From contig NC_019871.2 of NCBI RefSeq assembly GCF_002234675.1, positions 16,958,331 through 17,022,330 on the forward strand: a DNA stretch of 64,000 bases, in the 5' to 3' direction. Each line of letters begins with the position of its first letter. Positions within the stretch are counted from its first letter, which is position 1. The DNA is from Oryzias latipes (taxonomy: Eukaryota > Chordata > Actinopteri > Beloniformes > Adrianichthyidae). Below are positions 11,115 to 23,153 of the stretch, piece after piece. Below the pieces are notes generated by a model, which made no database searches, was not told the DNA's origin, and worked only from the letters and a program-made list of their open reading frames with translations. The position numbers and the translations under genes are program-made.

Positions 11115-11330
11115 ACTCCAAATTAAAGCGGAAAAAGACACTACAGGCACATCCAACTTGGGTGTAATGTCTGAAACGAGTCAAAATGAGGCTCATTGGA
11201 GTGTGTGTGTGCTTGACTTCCCTGCAATAGATAGTTATTCTGATGAGGCGAGGATGGTCTCTGGGATCTCCTCCCACACCTGGACCAAAGCATCCGGCAA
11301 CCCCTGGACAGGGACCGGTTGCCTTTATTG
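11115..11330 (-). mobile_element. Tc1-like transposon 3' fragment
   Basis: On the minus strand, 11330-11240 resembles the C-terminal end of a Tc1-type transposase (a degraded ALVQVWEEIPETI-like stretch). It is followed by a tail (CACATCCAACTTGGGTGTAA, 11149-11168 on the plus strand) that I associate with fish Tc1 elements. It is short and broken, with no intact frame. Confidence 0.5.
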
Positions 11331-11339
11331 TTTTAACTG

Positions 11340-13530
11340 TTCAAGAAGCCTTTAGAGAGTTAGTACTTAGTACTTAACCTCAACCACTAAAATGATGCTC
11401 CTATACTACATTTAGCAGTTAGAGGTTTGCCAGGACAGCACTTTTCGAGCTTACAATCTAAAACTTCGTGGTCATCAGGGTGAAAGTACACACTACATGC
11501 AGACACAAGCTGTAACTAGAACAAACTGGGCAAAGCAAGAAACTATAGAGAAATCCAACAATTAATGCATAAGAAAATACAATTTTCTCACAGCAGCAAG
11601 ATTTTCAGTGAAAATGAGAAACTCATAGATGCTGAGCTTAAAAATATGCAGATTTTCTCAAATGTAGAGAAAAAAAATCTTGTTCTCAATTTAAGTAATG
11701 CATTTGTGAAATAAATTTCCCAAAAAAACTTGTACGGAAGTGTTAAATATTACATGAAAAGTGTCTGAGAAGTTTGGTAAATAAAACAAAACATCAAATT
11801 TTCATGATAAATGATAGAATTCTCAATCTTGTCCATGTTTGAAATAAAGCTGTATAAACTTGATTTCACACTAAACAATCTACTTAAGGTGTCAAATTTA
11901 GTGTAAAGTTTCACACCAAAAGCGTTAAAGACCATCAAGTCCTAATGTTTTTTTCCAGTTTACTTGCTATCCAAATGTGTGGGGCTCCCTAAAATAAAGC
12001 AGAGGAAGAGCAACCCTGTTAACGAATGGTCAAAAATGAGAGCCACTAAAAAGTTAGCCAGTTTTAAAAATTGTTCGGTTAGCTGCTAAAGCTAAAGAAA
12101 CCCTGTTAGATCTAACAGAATCCACCAAACAATGACTAATCATGTGTCCAGCAAGGACAGTATTTAAAAAAAAATCTGAAATAATTTTACTTTACTGAAG
12201 TCTAACCGACTCACACACTTATAGCACAAGAGGACCTAATAAAAGATTGATTTTGCACCTTAGTCCAGGTTTTATGGCTGTATGCTTATGTTGCCAAATG
12301 CCTCTTAGTGCTGTGTTTAATTTAGCCATAACTAACTCAATATTCAAACAACCCAGCAGGTATTTTTTTGGGCACAGTTCCATCTTCATTCTCTCTTTGA
12401 CTGGTGTATTTCAAAAGAGAATCCAAAATGAGGACTTTATTACCACGAGAAAAAAGTGGGAACCAACAGGTCTAATCATATCACCTTCCTCTTCTGCTGA
12501 TGAGGCAACACAAGTTAGTCACAGTTTCTGTCAGGGTCAGAGTTCTTCATGGAAAACAGCAGGACTTGACAAGTTCCACTCAGGTGTATTGTTTCACAGA
12601 GTTAGTATTTGGACATAAAAGCTTTTGGAGAATGCAAGTCAGCCGCTGTTGGAGTTATTACTGCTCCGCTGTGACCTTAATGACTGAGAATCTGCACAGG
12701 AAGAGAGCGGACTTCATCCTTCCAAAGTGGTGATTGGCTCTGACCATATTCCCCCTTTCAGTCATTTTGTTAGAGGGATGTTGATTTCAATCCAGAAACT
12801 CCTTTGGAAATTACAATAAAAAAGAAGAGAAGACAAGAATCAGTTGTTCTTTAGAATATTTAGTGTTTTCTAGAGGCAGCTCCAAACATTTTGTTTTTAC
12901 TTTGTAAAAAATTAACCATCATGTTTAAATTATGGTGAAGGAAAACTAAAAGGATCCAAAGCTAAAGGTACAGAGGTGGCCCTCTTGACCAGCCTTATCC
13001 ACTTTTTCCTTTAAATAGTCTAAACACTCGGGAAAAAAATGGCTAATTATTGCTGATCAATCAAAAACACAGGATAGTAGCATCAGTGCTGCTCTTTACC
13101 CTTAAAATATGTACGAATCAAAATTGACCAGTTTTGACACTTGAAAACGGGTCAAATTTGACCCAAAAAACAAACAAACAAAAAAGACATAGAAAAGCAT
13201 TGAAATGGCACTCTACCAAACAATTTAAGATGTTCAAAGTTGGTACAATATAATCATAAAGCTCATTTAAAAATATTTAAACAGAAAGTAAAATGATGAA
13301 AAATGTTATTATTAGAAATAAAGTGAACTCAAATTAACCTGATAACCCTAAAGGCTCCTTTCTGGTCAGGGGCCCTGCTGCCCCAAGCTTTTGTCTGTCT
13401 CACCTGTCATTATGTTCGGGGCAGTCAAATGGATTTATTGATTCCACCAATAAATCTGACAGTTGCTTCAAAGTGCCGTTAAAATGAATGTACAGTTTTT
13501 GAACACACGCTATAGGCTAACAATTTATGT
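11340..13530. other. Gene-free intergenic sequence
   Basis: No gene recognised. The open frames at 12247-12618 and 12500-12733 (+) overlap in different phases, show no family signature and have no supporting splice pattern, so I treat them as chance. A short stretch near 13140-13165 contains GGGTCAAATTTGACCC, a perfect 16-base palindrome inside a probable old repeat. Confidence 0.4.
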
Positions 13531-13532
13531 TT

Positions 13533-14120
13533 TCTTAAGGACCCACTCAAATGAAAATCCTGTTATTGGTGTTTATGACAGGTTCTTGTAGGATTTTTCT
13601 CATGACGGAGGACATATCAACATGTAAAAGAATTCAGGATTATAGCAAAGTTTCTGAGTATTTCTTTATTCAAATGTGATGGATCAGAATTATTTGAAAA
13701 ATCTCTCTTTTGCGATGCAGAAACTGAAAAGGGCGGGCCAAAGTCTCCCTGCTCCACTCCATTCTGATGCATCCACTTGCAGACAAATACATCGATTAAC
13801 ATCTTCGTTTTTCCCGTCTGAGCTGCTATCTGACTCAAAACTGTACGCCTGGATAGCTCCAATGTAGCTTACCATTTTTGTTAACTCGGGGTCATGAGGG
13901 GCTGTAAGCTAGAAGGAGAGAGTGCAAACAAAGCGAATGATGGGATATCAGCAGAGTCCCGCCCACATCTCTGATGAACTACTGCCACTCTGCAGAAACT
14001 ACGTCCTAGAAAACGTTAAAGATTTTTGGATTTGGGTTAAAAACAACATTATCAAAATGAAAAGACCACTGGGAACACTTTGACAACAGATCAAAAGATG
14101 TTTGGAGTGGGACTTTAAAT
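13533..14120 (+). repeat. Interspersed repeat, family A copy 1
   Basis: About 590 bp, shared at clear similarity and in the same orientation with 44627-45250. Common landmarks include CATCCACTTGCAGACAAATA, GGATAGCTCCAAT, GGAGAGAGTG and GATCAAAAGATG, and both end in GAGTGGGACTTTAAA. The ends form an imperfect inverted pair (TTAAGGACCCACTC at the left, GAGTGGGACTTTAA at the right), which suggests a nonautonomous DNA element. The open frames inside are not conserved between the copies. Confidence 0.6.
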
Positions 14121-15390
14121 AATAAAATCATTATAGGCAAGAAGCTGGAAAATGACTGCTCTGGTTTCCACAAAGTGCAGAAGTATCTGGACCAACACAA
14201 TTGTCAGCTTCTTCTTGCAATGGTGACTCATCTTGCTGATTCAGTGCCTTCCAATAAACTTCAGTCCTGCTCCTGCCTTCCTGAGCTGAAGCCTGATAGC
14301 CTCAAGGTCAAGCCTGTACAACAGTTCATGCAGCGCTGTTTCTTACACACACACTGCTTTTGTGGCAACTATTTTCTTTTCACATTGGTAACTTAAATCA
14401 AGCGTGTCCTGTTCTTGCCTATAAGCAGAAAAGTCTAAGCTATTGCTCAAAATATAGAGAAAGCTGAGTTTTGTACACAGTGGGGGTGACAAAATGATTA
14501 ACGCACAGTTTAAATGATGTGAGGCAGACTTTGAGGAGCCGAAATCCATTTGTTAGCGCTGCAACAAAACACCGCTTGGTGCAAAACACAGATTACAATT
14601 AGCCCTGTATAAAGCCTTTTTGTAAAGTTTTTAAGCCAGAGTCAGCCACAGCATGGGTATTCAAGCTTCTACTGGCCAATATGAGCCAAAATGAAATTAT
14701 AGAAAGACAGTTTAATGTAGAATATTATGGCAGCATCTTCATAAAACATCACCATCTTGGCTATAAAAGTAATAACTTCCCTGCTCGGGTTATTTAATTT
14801 TTTAAAATAAACAAGATGATCCGCCGTTAAATTTAGATTTTTGGACTGAGAACTTCATTTACACAATATATCTATATCTATATATATATCTATATATATC
14901 TCATGGTTTCATTTATCAACATTTCCTTGTTGTTTACCTGTTCAATCGTGGTTTGTTGTTGTTTGTTGTATTTTATGTCAGTTCATGTAAGGGTTTATGG
15001 CCGACCATGAATGCATTATCACTTTTTATACCATGGTCCGGGTGAATACGTATTATTAACTTACTCTGCAGGAGTTCTTCGTTGCTTTTTTCTTTCCTTT
15101 AAAGCTTATTTTAAATGCCTTGGTATTAATTGTGTGTATGTCCATACGTTTTTTATTCTTCTCCAGCACCTCCAGATTCCATGTTTTGTACAATAAGTGC
15201 TATCTAAATGAAACTGAATTGGTTTGACATTTTTAGATTTATAGGTGAAAGGTGAACGATGAAGGAAAACACGTGTCTGATGGATCCATGATGAGGTTTT
15301 TATGTTGTTCTACCTCCCTTTGTCGGCTCCTTTGTGAGGATTATGCTCTTGGATTTGGCTTTGCCCATTGTGTTTTCAGTTGTGATCTAG
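14121..15390. other. Gene-free sequence with an AT microsatellite and a repeat tail
   Basis: No gene seen. An imperfect (AT)n/(CTATAT)n tract spans about 14866-14901. Around 15183-15225 a GTGCTATCTAAATGAAACTG tail resembles the 3' end of fish LINE or SINE copies. Confidence 0.35.
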
Positions 15391-15394
15391 TTCT

Positions 15395-15600
15395 GTTTTG
15401 AGTTCTCCCCCTGTCAGTCACACCAGGTTTAGGGGTTGTCAATCATTCGCATGTGTCTTGATTTCAGTTAAGTGTATTTAAGGGTCTGGTTTTTAATTCT
15501 TTCTTGTCATGTCATCTGCTTTGCTTTGTCACGTTTTTGGTTCTCCATGGTTCGCCATCAAGTCTTGTCTCCGGCATATTGAGTCCTACACCGCTGGTTC
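15395..15600 (+). repeat. Interspersed repeat, family B copy 1
   Basis: Shares an ordered set of short motifs with 16185-16480: GTCAGTCAC, TATTTAAG, CTTGTCA and TCTGCT..TGTCAC. It may be a retroelement leader or LTR piece containing a TATA-like TATTTAAG. Divergence between the copies is high and no coding sequence adjoins either. Confidence 0.35.
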
Positions 15601-16184
15601 CTGATATCATCTCAACAAGAACGTTTGATGTGTCTGTGACGATGACTATCCCTCCTTATCTTCACTTGCTCAGGCCCTTATGAAGCTCCCCAAGATGACA
15701 AATTGTCTATGAAAAGTACATCTAAGTAAGCCTAAATTTGTTGCATTTCATCCTTTAGAATTTATGCAAAAAGTGAATCCCTTCATACATTTTACACTCT
15801 TGATTATTTAAATTCCTTAGCCTAAAGTTATGTATCTTTAACCAACAAAGGAGACTTCTTTTAGGATCCTTCATTATTATTATTCATATTCTCATTTCTT
15901 ACCTCTAATCTGACACAAATCAAATCATCACTTCACTAACTCTTAGTGGACTTCTTATTTGTCAAGTGAATAAATGACCAATCCGTTCAGCTGAGTGTGG
16001 GTGAAAGAATCAATAAAAGTAGGACATTAACCTTTAGTTACTGTCATCAGTCATTACTGTGTGTCAGTGCAGATATATTTTATGTCAGTTGTTGTTGGTT
16101 TTTTTTGGAAAGCTAGTTGATGAACAGAATAGTGATAATGTTAAATCTCAGCTAAAGTCCACTGTAAGGATTCAGTGGTTTGGT

Positions 16185-16480
16185 TTTCTTTGTCATGTTT
16201 TTGGTTTTCTTTTTGTCAGTCACTCCACATTCAGGTTCATGATCCACAGCTGTTTTCAGTTCAGTTAATTACCCTCAGCCTATTTAAGTGTCTTGGTTTC
16301 TGTTCATCCTTGTCAGAAAGGTCGTCTGCTCTGTTTTGTCACTGGTTTTTTCTCCCCATAGTTTTGTCATGTTTCAGTTTGTTAATGTAATGTTTTATTT
16401 CCTATCACCAATCCTGGTATCCTGCCTTTTGGGTCCTCCACCTCCAGTTCGTGACATCCACTCTCTATTCACTGGCCTTT
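16185..16480 (+). repeat. Interspersed repeat, family B copy 2
   Basis: The second diverged copy of the repeat at 15395-15600, with the same motif order including GTCAGTCAC and CCTATTTAAG. The open frames through it are T-rich and low in complexity and are not considered genes. Confidence 0.35.
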
Positions 16481-16489
16481 AGTCAATAT

Positions 16490-17680
16490 TATTAACCTTG
16501 AACCTTTAAAATGTCAATATATTTTAATTTCTTATATTTAAATTTAAATGTTTTCTGTAAATTTGAACTGTGAGCAGCAGCATTAAAGTCACTAAGACAT
16601 TTTAAAAGTAAAGCACTGACAAAAAAATAAAAATATCTCGATGAAGGGAAACATTTAATTTGTATATAAGCAGCTTATGCCAATCCTTTCTATCAGACAG
16701 TATTATGTATTCTCTGAACCCAGTATCATCAGTATTATCATGGACACTGATGTAGAAATCTGTGCATGGTAAATCATTGCTTTTAGATTTGTTTTAACAT
16801 GATCCTGTTGGCAAAACGTTGCACATATATATGAATGCTACACAATGTGTTTAGTTTTGTTTGTTTCCTCTTGGCTGAAGCCAGATTTACTTTGACATGT
16901 TGGGTTCAAAGACACGCGTGATGCATTTCCACTTGGTACCAGTCAAAGTCGGGCAAAACATCCTTCAGGATAAATGCTGGAAAATGTCTCTTCGGGGGAA
17001 CTGAACTCTATTGAATACTGATGTGCCCTGAAGTGGCTGACAGGATCTTCATTTGAGTCGTCCAATGTGTTGCATGTTGCTTTCTTAAGCAAGCGAATTC
17101 CAAACTGTAACACATTACAGATTGATCATATCAGTAAATTATTCAAAAACAATACCTTATTTTTTTTAATATCTCAGAATTGTAATGCCTCACATGATTC
17201 CCATATTACTTTTAAGTGACTTTATTTGAAACCCCTGCAGAAGTAGGACATGATCCAAAGTGACAACGTATTTTGCATTTAAATGGTGTAATAATGGTTG
17301 TAATTATGGTTTATTTCTGGTAAAGTGAAAGCACAAGAAGCATAATTGAAGGATCAACTGTCAGCTTTACCCAGTTTAGTCCATAATAATAAAATATGAA
17401 CTTTCTGTATTTTTTTTTTTATAAAAACAGGAAAACAGAGAGCTGAGTCCGATGTGCCACAGAAAGGATACAACAACAAAAAAAACGAATTCTCAAAATG
17501 CAGATTAAAGTTACTTCAGCTACACTACAACAACGTACGGCCACTGATTCTGGGAAAAGCAGGACTTGACACTTTTTTATAAACAAAAAATTAATAAATA
17601 AAGAGAATTGGGTACAACAGGCCTTAATATTTAGCTGTTTGGTTTAAATTACAACAAATGACAAAATAGCTTAAAGTGAC
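16490..17680. other. Gene-free AT-rich sequence
   Basis: Nothing recognisable: no splice-bounded open frame, no long terminal or inverted repeat, and no family motif on either strand. Confidence 0.4.
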
Positions 17681-17689
17681 TGATCACAT

Positions 17690-18830
17690 GCCAAAAAAGT
17701 CTTCTTTCTTTGAAACGTTATAACGTTACCACTCATTCAAGGGTCTTCATCAGTATGTGTGGTGCTGGGTTCAAGCCCTGCATATATCCTCCAGGTGGAT
17801 CACCTACATTCCTGCAATTGAATGACTCGTTGAGGGGAACAGAAGAGAAAGCAGAGTGAAATGCCTCTCCTCTTATGACCCCTCCTGGACCCAATCATGG
17901 GGGGGATTGGGTGTGGTTGCAGTTGAGTTTTGGTTTTCTTTGGAAGTAATGAAAGGGCAGCATAGTAAAGAGGAGACAAAAGGTGTCTGAGCCCTTCCTC
18001 TGTTGAGGGAAGGGTTATTAGAATATACATGTACTCTTACCTCTCTTTTAAACCATGTCTTCTCTGTCAAGGCTTTGTACATTGTTGTCTTCAAATGTTT
18101 TTTAAGTCAGAACAAACTTCCAAAACTTGTTCTGAGGTGGTGTTCCTCCTACGCTAATGCACATGCTTGTTTAATGAGACGTCTGATCATTCTTCACTGC
18201 ACTGGACTGTGTACACTACATTGTTTCTTTGCTTTGTTTTTCTTTTTTCTTTGGGGGGTGGGTTGTATTTTGGGTGACCCAGCATCTCCTTCAGTGTGTT
18301 AATGGGTTTGATATGGACATGTATTTGTTGTTTGGCAAAGATGGGATAACAATGTTGTTGTTCTTGACCTGGCAGCGTTTTTCTGGATCCCTCCAAGTGT
18401 GCGATGACCCCTTGATGAAAGCCCATTTGGGATATCCAGATGTTCACAGTCATCTTAAGATGAATGTCTTCCTTTTATCATAGCTTCTGTTGAGGTGGGA
18501 ATGTTTTTTTTCCTGTGGTTCTGAGTTCTGACTGCTCAATGTTTGGGTGTGGGAGTCAAGCAAAAGGTATTAGTGTGTGGATTTCCTGTAGATTTCCCTT
18601 TGCCACTGATGACGGGACGGTCCTCTCTGGTAAATGTACAGGCCTGATCCACTGTGTGTTCTGTGAATGCCTGCACTCACTCCCTCAGTTTTAATCTTCA
18701 ACCAGGTGTCATCTACAAATCCGAACCAGTTAGATGGTGCTGTTACCTGGAAGGAGCACAGGGCTTAATTCTCCACTGGCACAACCATGCCTTTGTCGGT
18801 AAAACGTACCCATGTAGGTTCTGAAGTAAG
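17690..18830 (-). mobile_element. Penelope-like retroelement relic (RT and GIY-YIG parts)
   Basis: Read on the minus strand, the segment shows pieces of a Penelope-like element in the right order. From 18820 to 18690 there is a reverse-transcriptase palm remnant, FYRQRHGCASG and then FGFVDDTWLKIKTEGV, with the catalytic-type VDD (about 18705-18722). At 18400-18260 there is a connector, CYPIFAKQQIHVHIKPINTL, followed by NNVVYTVQCSEE, which begins the GIY-YIG endonuclease region. At 18095-17870 there are downstream parts (SLNRG, LLSPLYYAALSLLPKKTK). A tail with CTGATGAAGACCCTTGAATG lies at about 17740-17760. Several frameshifts and the lack of an N-terminal part make it non-functional. A separate tail copy of this type lies near 35985-36170. 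Confidence 0.78.
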
Positions 18831-18903
18831 TGGTTTTTTGTTGAATAGGTTCACGAGTAATGCTTTTTTTTTACTTTATCAAAGCAAAAAGTCATATATG
18901 TAA

Positions 18904-19045
18904 GGGTTAATGGTCTTTGAAGTAAGCATTATCACTTTTTAACGCACGCCATGGAAGCCTGAACTGTCCTCCGCTTCGCGTCGGACGGTTGCTTCCGCGA
19001 AGTGCGTTAAAAAGTGATAATGCATACTTCAAAGGCCATTAACCC
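18904..19045. repeat. 142-bp near-perfect palindrome
   Basis: The left arm (18904-18949, GGGTTAATGGTCTTTGAAGT then AAGCATTATCACTTTTTAAC) is answered by its reverse complement at 19000-19045, with about two to three mismatches in 45 bases. The centre holds a smaller GC-rich inverted repeat around CTTCGCG (18965-18990). It can extrude as a long cruciform. It is probably the end, or the whole, of a foldback DNA element; the family is not identified. Confidence 0.8.
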
Positions 19046-19143
19046 ACTTATACCATGGTCACTTACAAAAGAAATAAATAGTAACCTGTTTTTAGTCCTT
19101 AATTCTTGTTTTTTTCCGATATGGATAGCTTTTCTCACAAAAA

Positions 19144-19176
19144 GCGGACTATATGTATACGTAACATATAGTCCGC
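19144..19176. repeat. Perfect hairpin beside the palindrome
   Basis: GCGGACTATATG and its exact reverse complement CATATAGTCCGC are separated by nine bases. It lies 99 bases right of the 142-bp palindrome and may belong to the same element. No T tract follows that would suggest a Pol III terminator. Confidence 0.7.
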
Positions 19177-19179
19177 GTC

Positions 19180-22055
19180 GCGCAGCCCCACTGCTGCAGT
19201 CAAGATTCGGCGATATATATATATGCAGAAATCAGTAACCAGCCAGTCTGCCAAGCAGATTGAAAGGCAATGCTTTTACAGCCAACAATTCCGTTTCGAT
19301 CAGGGATTACCGTTGCAATCCTATGATATGATATGTAAACAAGGTCTTAAACTAGCAGATGAGTCTGTACTGGAGTTAATTGAACATAGCAAAACGTTCA
19401 CAGAGGGACTTCAAACACAAATGATGTGAACGTCTAAAATTAAACACATGAAACAATTATAATAATAAAATAAATTAGATTTTTATTTGATTTCTAATGA
19501 ATTGTTCTCAGTTTAGATTAAATAACTACTATATGTATTTGATCAATTTCTGAGTTTTCAGCCTGAAACACGACATTTTTACATTAGACACAAAAGAAGT
19601 TCAAAGGTTCACAGATAAATTTAACGATAAGCCAAAATCTCATTGCCATAGGATTACATCTGTGGGTCCCCATAAGATTTAAAGAGAGAGGAATAGGGAC
19701 AGAAGGCAAATCCCTATAAAGGGTCAATACGAGGATTGCAACAAGATTGAAAGTAAAGAAAAAACTCTCAGAGAATGATTGAAATGTTTCATTGAACTGC
19801 ATGATGGGGGAGCACATCTACAAAATGGTTTAATGTAAAATTAAAAAGGGTGGATCCACATGATAAAGAGGTCAAAGTATCAGAAGTTAATGCATCCAAA
19901 AATCCAAACAGTTTTGCCTAACCTGGGGACCTCTGGGTGGAGATCTCTCTGAATATCTCCCACTTCTCTCTGCAAATTGGTCTTCACATCCTTGGAAGTG
20001 GACCCTGGTACGACGGATCCCTGCTGTCAGAGGTAAGACGGGAACTTTATGGTCTGATCTGTTCTGGAAGTGTAAAAAGAATTACTGTAAATTTCACATC
20101 TGCTATATCAGAGTTTGTGTGCCAAAACCTATGTTGTATAAACTGGAGATTTGTTATTTTGAGGTTAACAACTCACACAATCAATATGTTGAAGGTTTCT
20201 TGCTATCAGGTATATTAACGGATCAGACAGAAGTTTTTCATCTGCCATGCAGAAGTATGAGCAATTATCCCACTTCCTGGAAATCTTAAATAGGGGTTAT
20301 TGCTTAAATTATTAATAACGGGCTATAAAATGGTAATATGACATTTTCATAGCGGTCATCAGAAGAGACAGCTGCACATTTTTTCAAATCAAAAATATCC
20401 CTGGGACAAGAAAAGTCATTATTCAATTTATATAACCTACCTCTGAGCCAAAATAGTAAAGTATTCAGTGATAAAGTGCACTGCCTCGGGGACTGCATGT
20501 TTTCTAAAGACACTCATAAATCACTGCTACTGATTCACTTAAAAGTGGAATCTGACTTTTATTTTGACTCAATCTACCACTTATCCTCTAATTTACAAAG
20601 CTGCTTTTTGAACAAAAAACTCATGTTGTTTTCTGATGAAAGTAATAAATAAACTTCTAAAGGTGTTACTTTAGAAGAACCAAAGTTGAAGGACGAGTCT
20701 GCTAACTCATCTTCAGCTGCGCTTATTAAAAAATTTAGGAAGCAATAGAACCATGAAAAAAACATCTATTCTGTTGGAGTTGGGAATGGTAAAAAGAAGC
20801 AGCAGAAATATGTGAACTGGTAAATCTGTGTGCTGAATCAGTCTCATAGCAGTCTTTTGTGATTAAACTAAATCACTTCATAAATTGTTCTTCCTTTCTA
20901 CTTCTGTCTTTTTAAATGCCTAAAAACTATCCTTTGGGTTATCAATTTATTTCTTTTAAAGGACATTGTGCAGAGATTGACATTGAAATTTAAACTTTAT
21001 TTATATAACCCCTTTCATACCGCAGCAACACAAAGTGCTTTACAGGTTAAAAAATATGTCAAAATAAAATGATAAAACACACAGATACATGTGACCAATC
21101 TCTATTTCAGTGCTTATGCTTTATTATTAATTTTCAATTTTAAATATTTCTCATTTGCTTAAACACTATTTCTTTGTCAACCACAGTTTGAGTCAAATTT
21201 GCCACAGACCATATGGGTAAAGAGGAAAGAAAAACTTTGAAAAATTCTTCCTCTTCCCCCTTTATTCATTTTCAATCTTTATTTTATTAGCTGTTTGTTT
21301 TGAATAAAGATAATTGGAAATATATAAGACAAGATGTATTAGGAGAAAATCATAACATTTAAAACATTGTTGTTATGTTATGATGCCAAACAAACTTTTT
21401 GATCACAACATTGGTCATTTACTGTCAGAATTACAGGCATCTGTGTTTTCACATGTCTGTTCTCTAAGGAGAGCTTTCCTAAAATGGGCTTTCTGGTTCT
21501 GGATCTGCTGGTTTTACTGGTTTCACTGATCATATTCACCGCATTCAAAGAAGTCGCAGAGCTGAAGCAGACTGGACAGAAATGTTGAAGTGAATCTATG
21601 ATGAAAATTGACCGGGATATAAGTTTAGCTGTTTTTTTCACTTTGCATTCATTCTTACAACAATGTTTACACTATTTATGCTGAATCAATAAATAAATAC
21701 ATAAATATTTAATAGAACAGAACAGAACAGATTAGAATAGTATATTAATAGGAAATTAGAACGTTTTACACCATAAACAATTTAGAAATAACTAAACAAA
21801 GAAGGTTTAGGTTATATAATGGCCTTATTTGTTATTTAGGAATTTGTTTATGTTTGAAGGTGAGCAAGTTCAGCCAATCTGACATGTCAAAGCTCAAAGT
21901 TTGGACCAGAATGAGCCTCCTGTTGGGCCTGAGTGTCTGTTAGATGTCTTTTACATACTTTAACCTCTTACAGCCTGGCATGTGTGGACATCACATTTTG
22001 GGTTATATTACCTCTGTAATTAATTTGATCCCAGGTCTCAAGATATCAAAAATGT
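19180..22055. other. Intergenic sequence with fragmentary repeats
   Basis: No host gene recognised. The plus-strand frame at 19223-19429 (IERQCFYSQQFRFDQGLPLQ) is adjacent to the palindrome and could be a remnant of its element. The plus-strand frame from 19922, with GLHILGSGPWYDGSLLSE ending at a donor-like GAG|GTAAGA (20030-20036), has no identifiable family. At about 20995-21050 a TTTATTTATATAACCCCTTT and AAGTGCTTTACAGG segment is a common fish LINE or SINE tail. Confidence 0.35.
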
Positions 22056-22064
22056 AGTTCAGTG

Positions 22065-22385
22065 GGTCAATGGCTATGGCGTAGAGCGGGTCGTCCAATG
22101 ATAATAGGGTCGTCCCCGCTTGCTCCCCCCAGCCAAAGTCAGCTGTCCTTGGGCAAGACACTTCACCCTCCCTGCCTCCAGTGCGGCTCCACTGGTGTGT
22201 GAATGTGTATGCATGTGTATGAATGTCCCGGTGTTGGGCGCGGGCGAAAATGGCACGCCTCTGTCATTCTCCCCCAGGACAGCTGTGGCTACATTAGTAG
22301 TTGCCATCACCAAGTATGTGATGAGTGAATGAATAATGGACACATTGTAAACCCTTTGAGCACCAAGAAAAAGCGCCATTATTAT
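22065..22385 (+). repeat. SINE-like repeat (TTGGGCAAGACACTTCACCC type)
   Basis: Carries the marker block CTTGGGCAAGACACTTCACC, a TGTGTGAATGTGTATG simple repeat and a tail reading GAGCACCAAGAAAAAGCGCC. The same layout recurs at 31590-31850 and, truncated, at 43610-43765. The minus-strand open frame over it is a by-product of the repeat. Confidence 0.65.
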
Positions 22386-22389
22386 TTAT

Positions 22390-23145
22390 TATTATTCATT
22401 TATAACAAATCTCACTTATAGAGTCAGAGTTAAATCAATTTACTGGATTTTAACCCATTTAAAAGTGTAGGCAGTGGAAATCGCATTCCAATCTATAATC
22501 TATTTTATAATCTGTTTCAGAAATTTAAAAAACTCTGGTTGTGGATAAAAAAAATCTTTGGAATCACATCTGCTATGGTTTACTTTGTGGTAAAGGATAA
22601 TGGTGACGGTAAAGAGTAGAGTCGAGTCAGGTATGCATGTATGGCTTTACTGATGGACTGGAATTACAATTTTAGTTTTCAAATACAAAGAGGTCAAGCA
22701 GTTGTTTTCAGACGTGTGATGATGTATTGTCATTGTCTTTGGGAATTCTGCACAAGAAATATATGTTCAGTTTAGGAATCCAAACTGTCCAAGATGTTGA
22801 TCATTGACTATGTGACTGATTAAGGTTTCACCTTTGTCCCTTCATGGGAGCTCTTGTCATAGTTTCTCATGTAAAATCCAAGCTGCAGAGTGGTAGCCAA
22901 TTGAAAGCTTGAGAAGTTGAGTTTTCTTTTGCCAACGCTGCAATGTTTTCTACCTTTGATGAGTTCATTCAAGAACACCAAATTCCATTTGGATGAAATA
23001 GTGCTAATTTGCATATAACAAAACGTGAAGCACATCCAAAGATATGCATGAGCCAATAGAAGTACTAATGACAATGCAGTGACAGATTTATTCCTTTGGA
23101 ACAAAAGATGACAAAGTTGAATTGAACTTATTACAGCACGATGAC
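22390..23145. other. Gene-free sequence
   Basis: Nothing supported on either strand. The minus-strand frame at 22820-23104 has no family signature and no splice context. Confidence 0.35.
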
Positions 23146-23153
23146 AAAGATCC

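Noticed and set aside
12247-12733. Two overlapping plus-strand frames as a small gene
   Set aside because: Different phases, no motif and no splice support.
19922-20035. Plus-strand frame with GLHILGSGPWYDGSLLSE before a donor-like site
   Set aside because: No acceptor that keeps the frame and no family match, so it was not called an exon.
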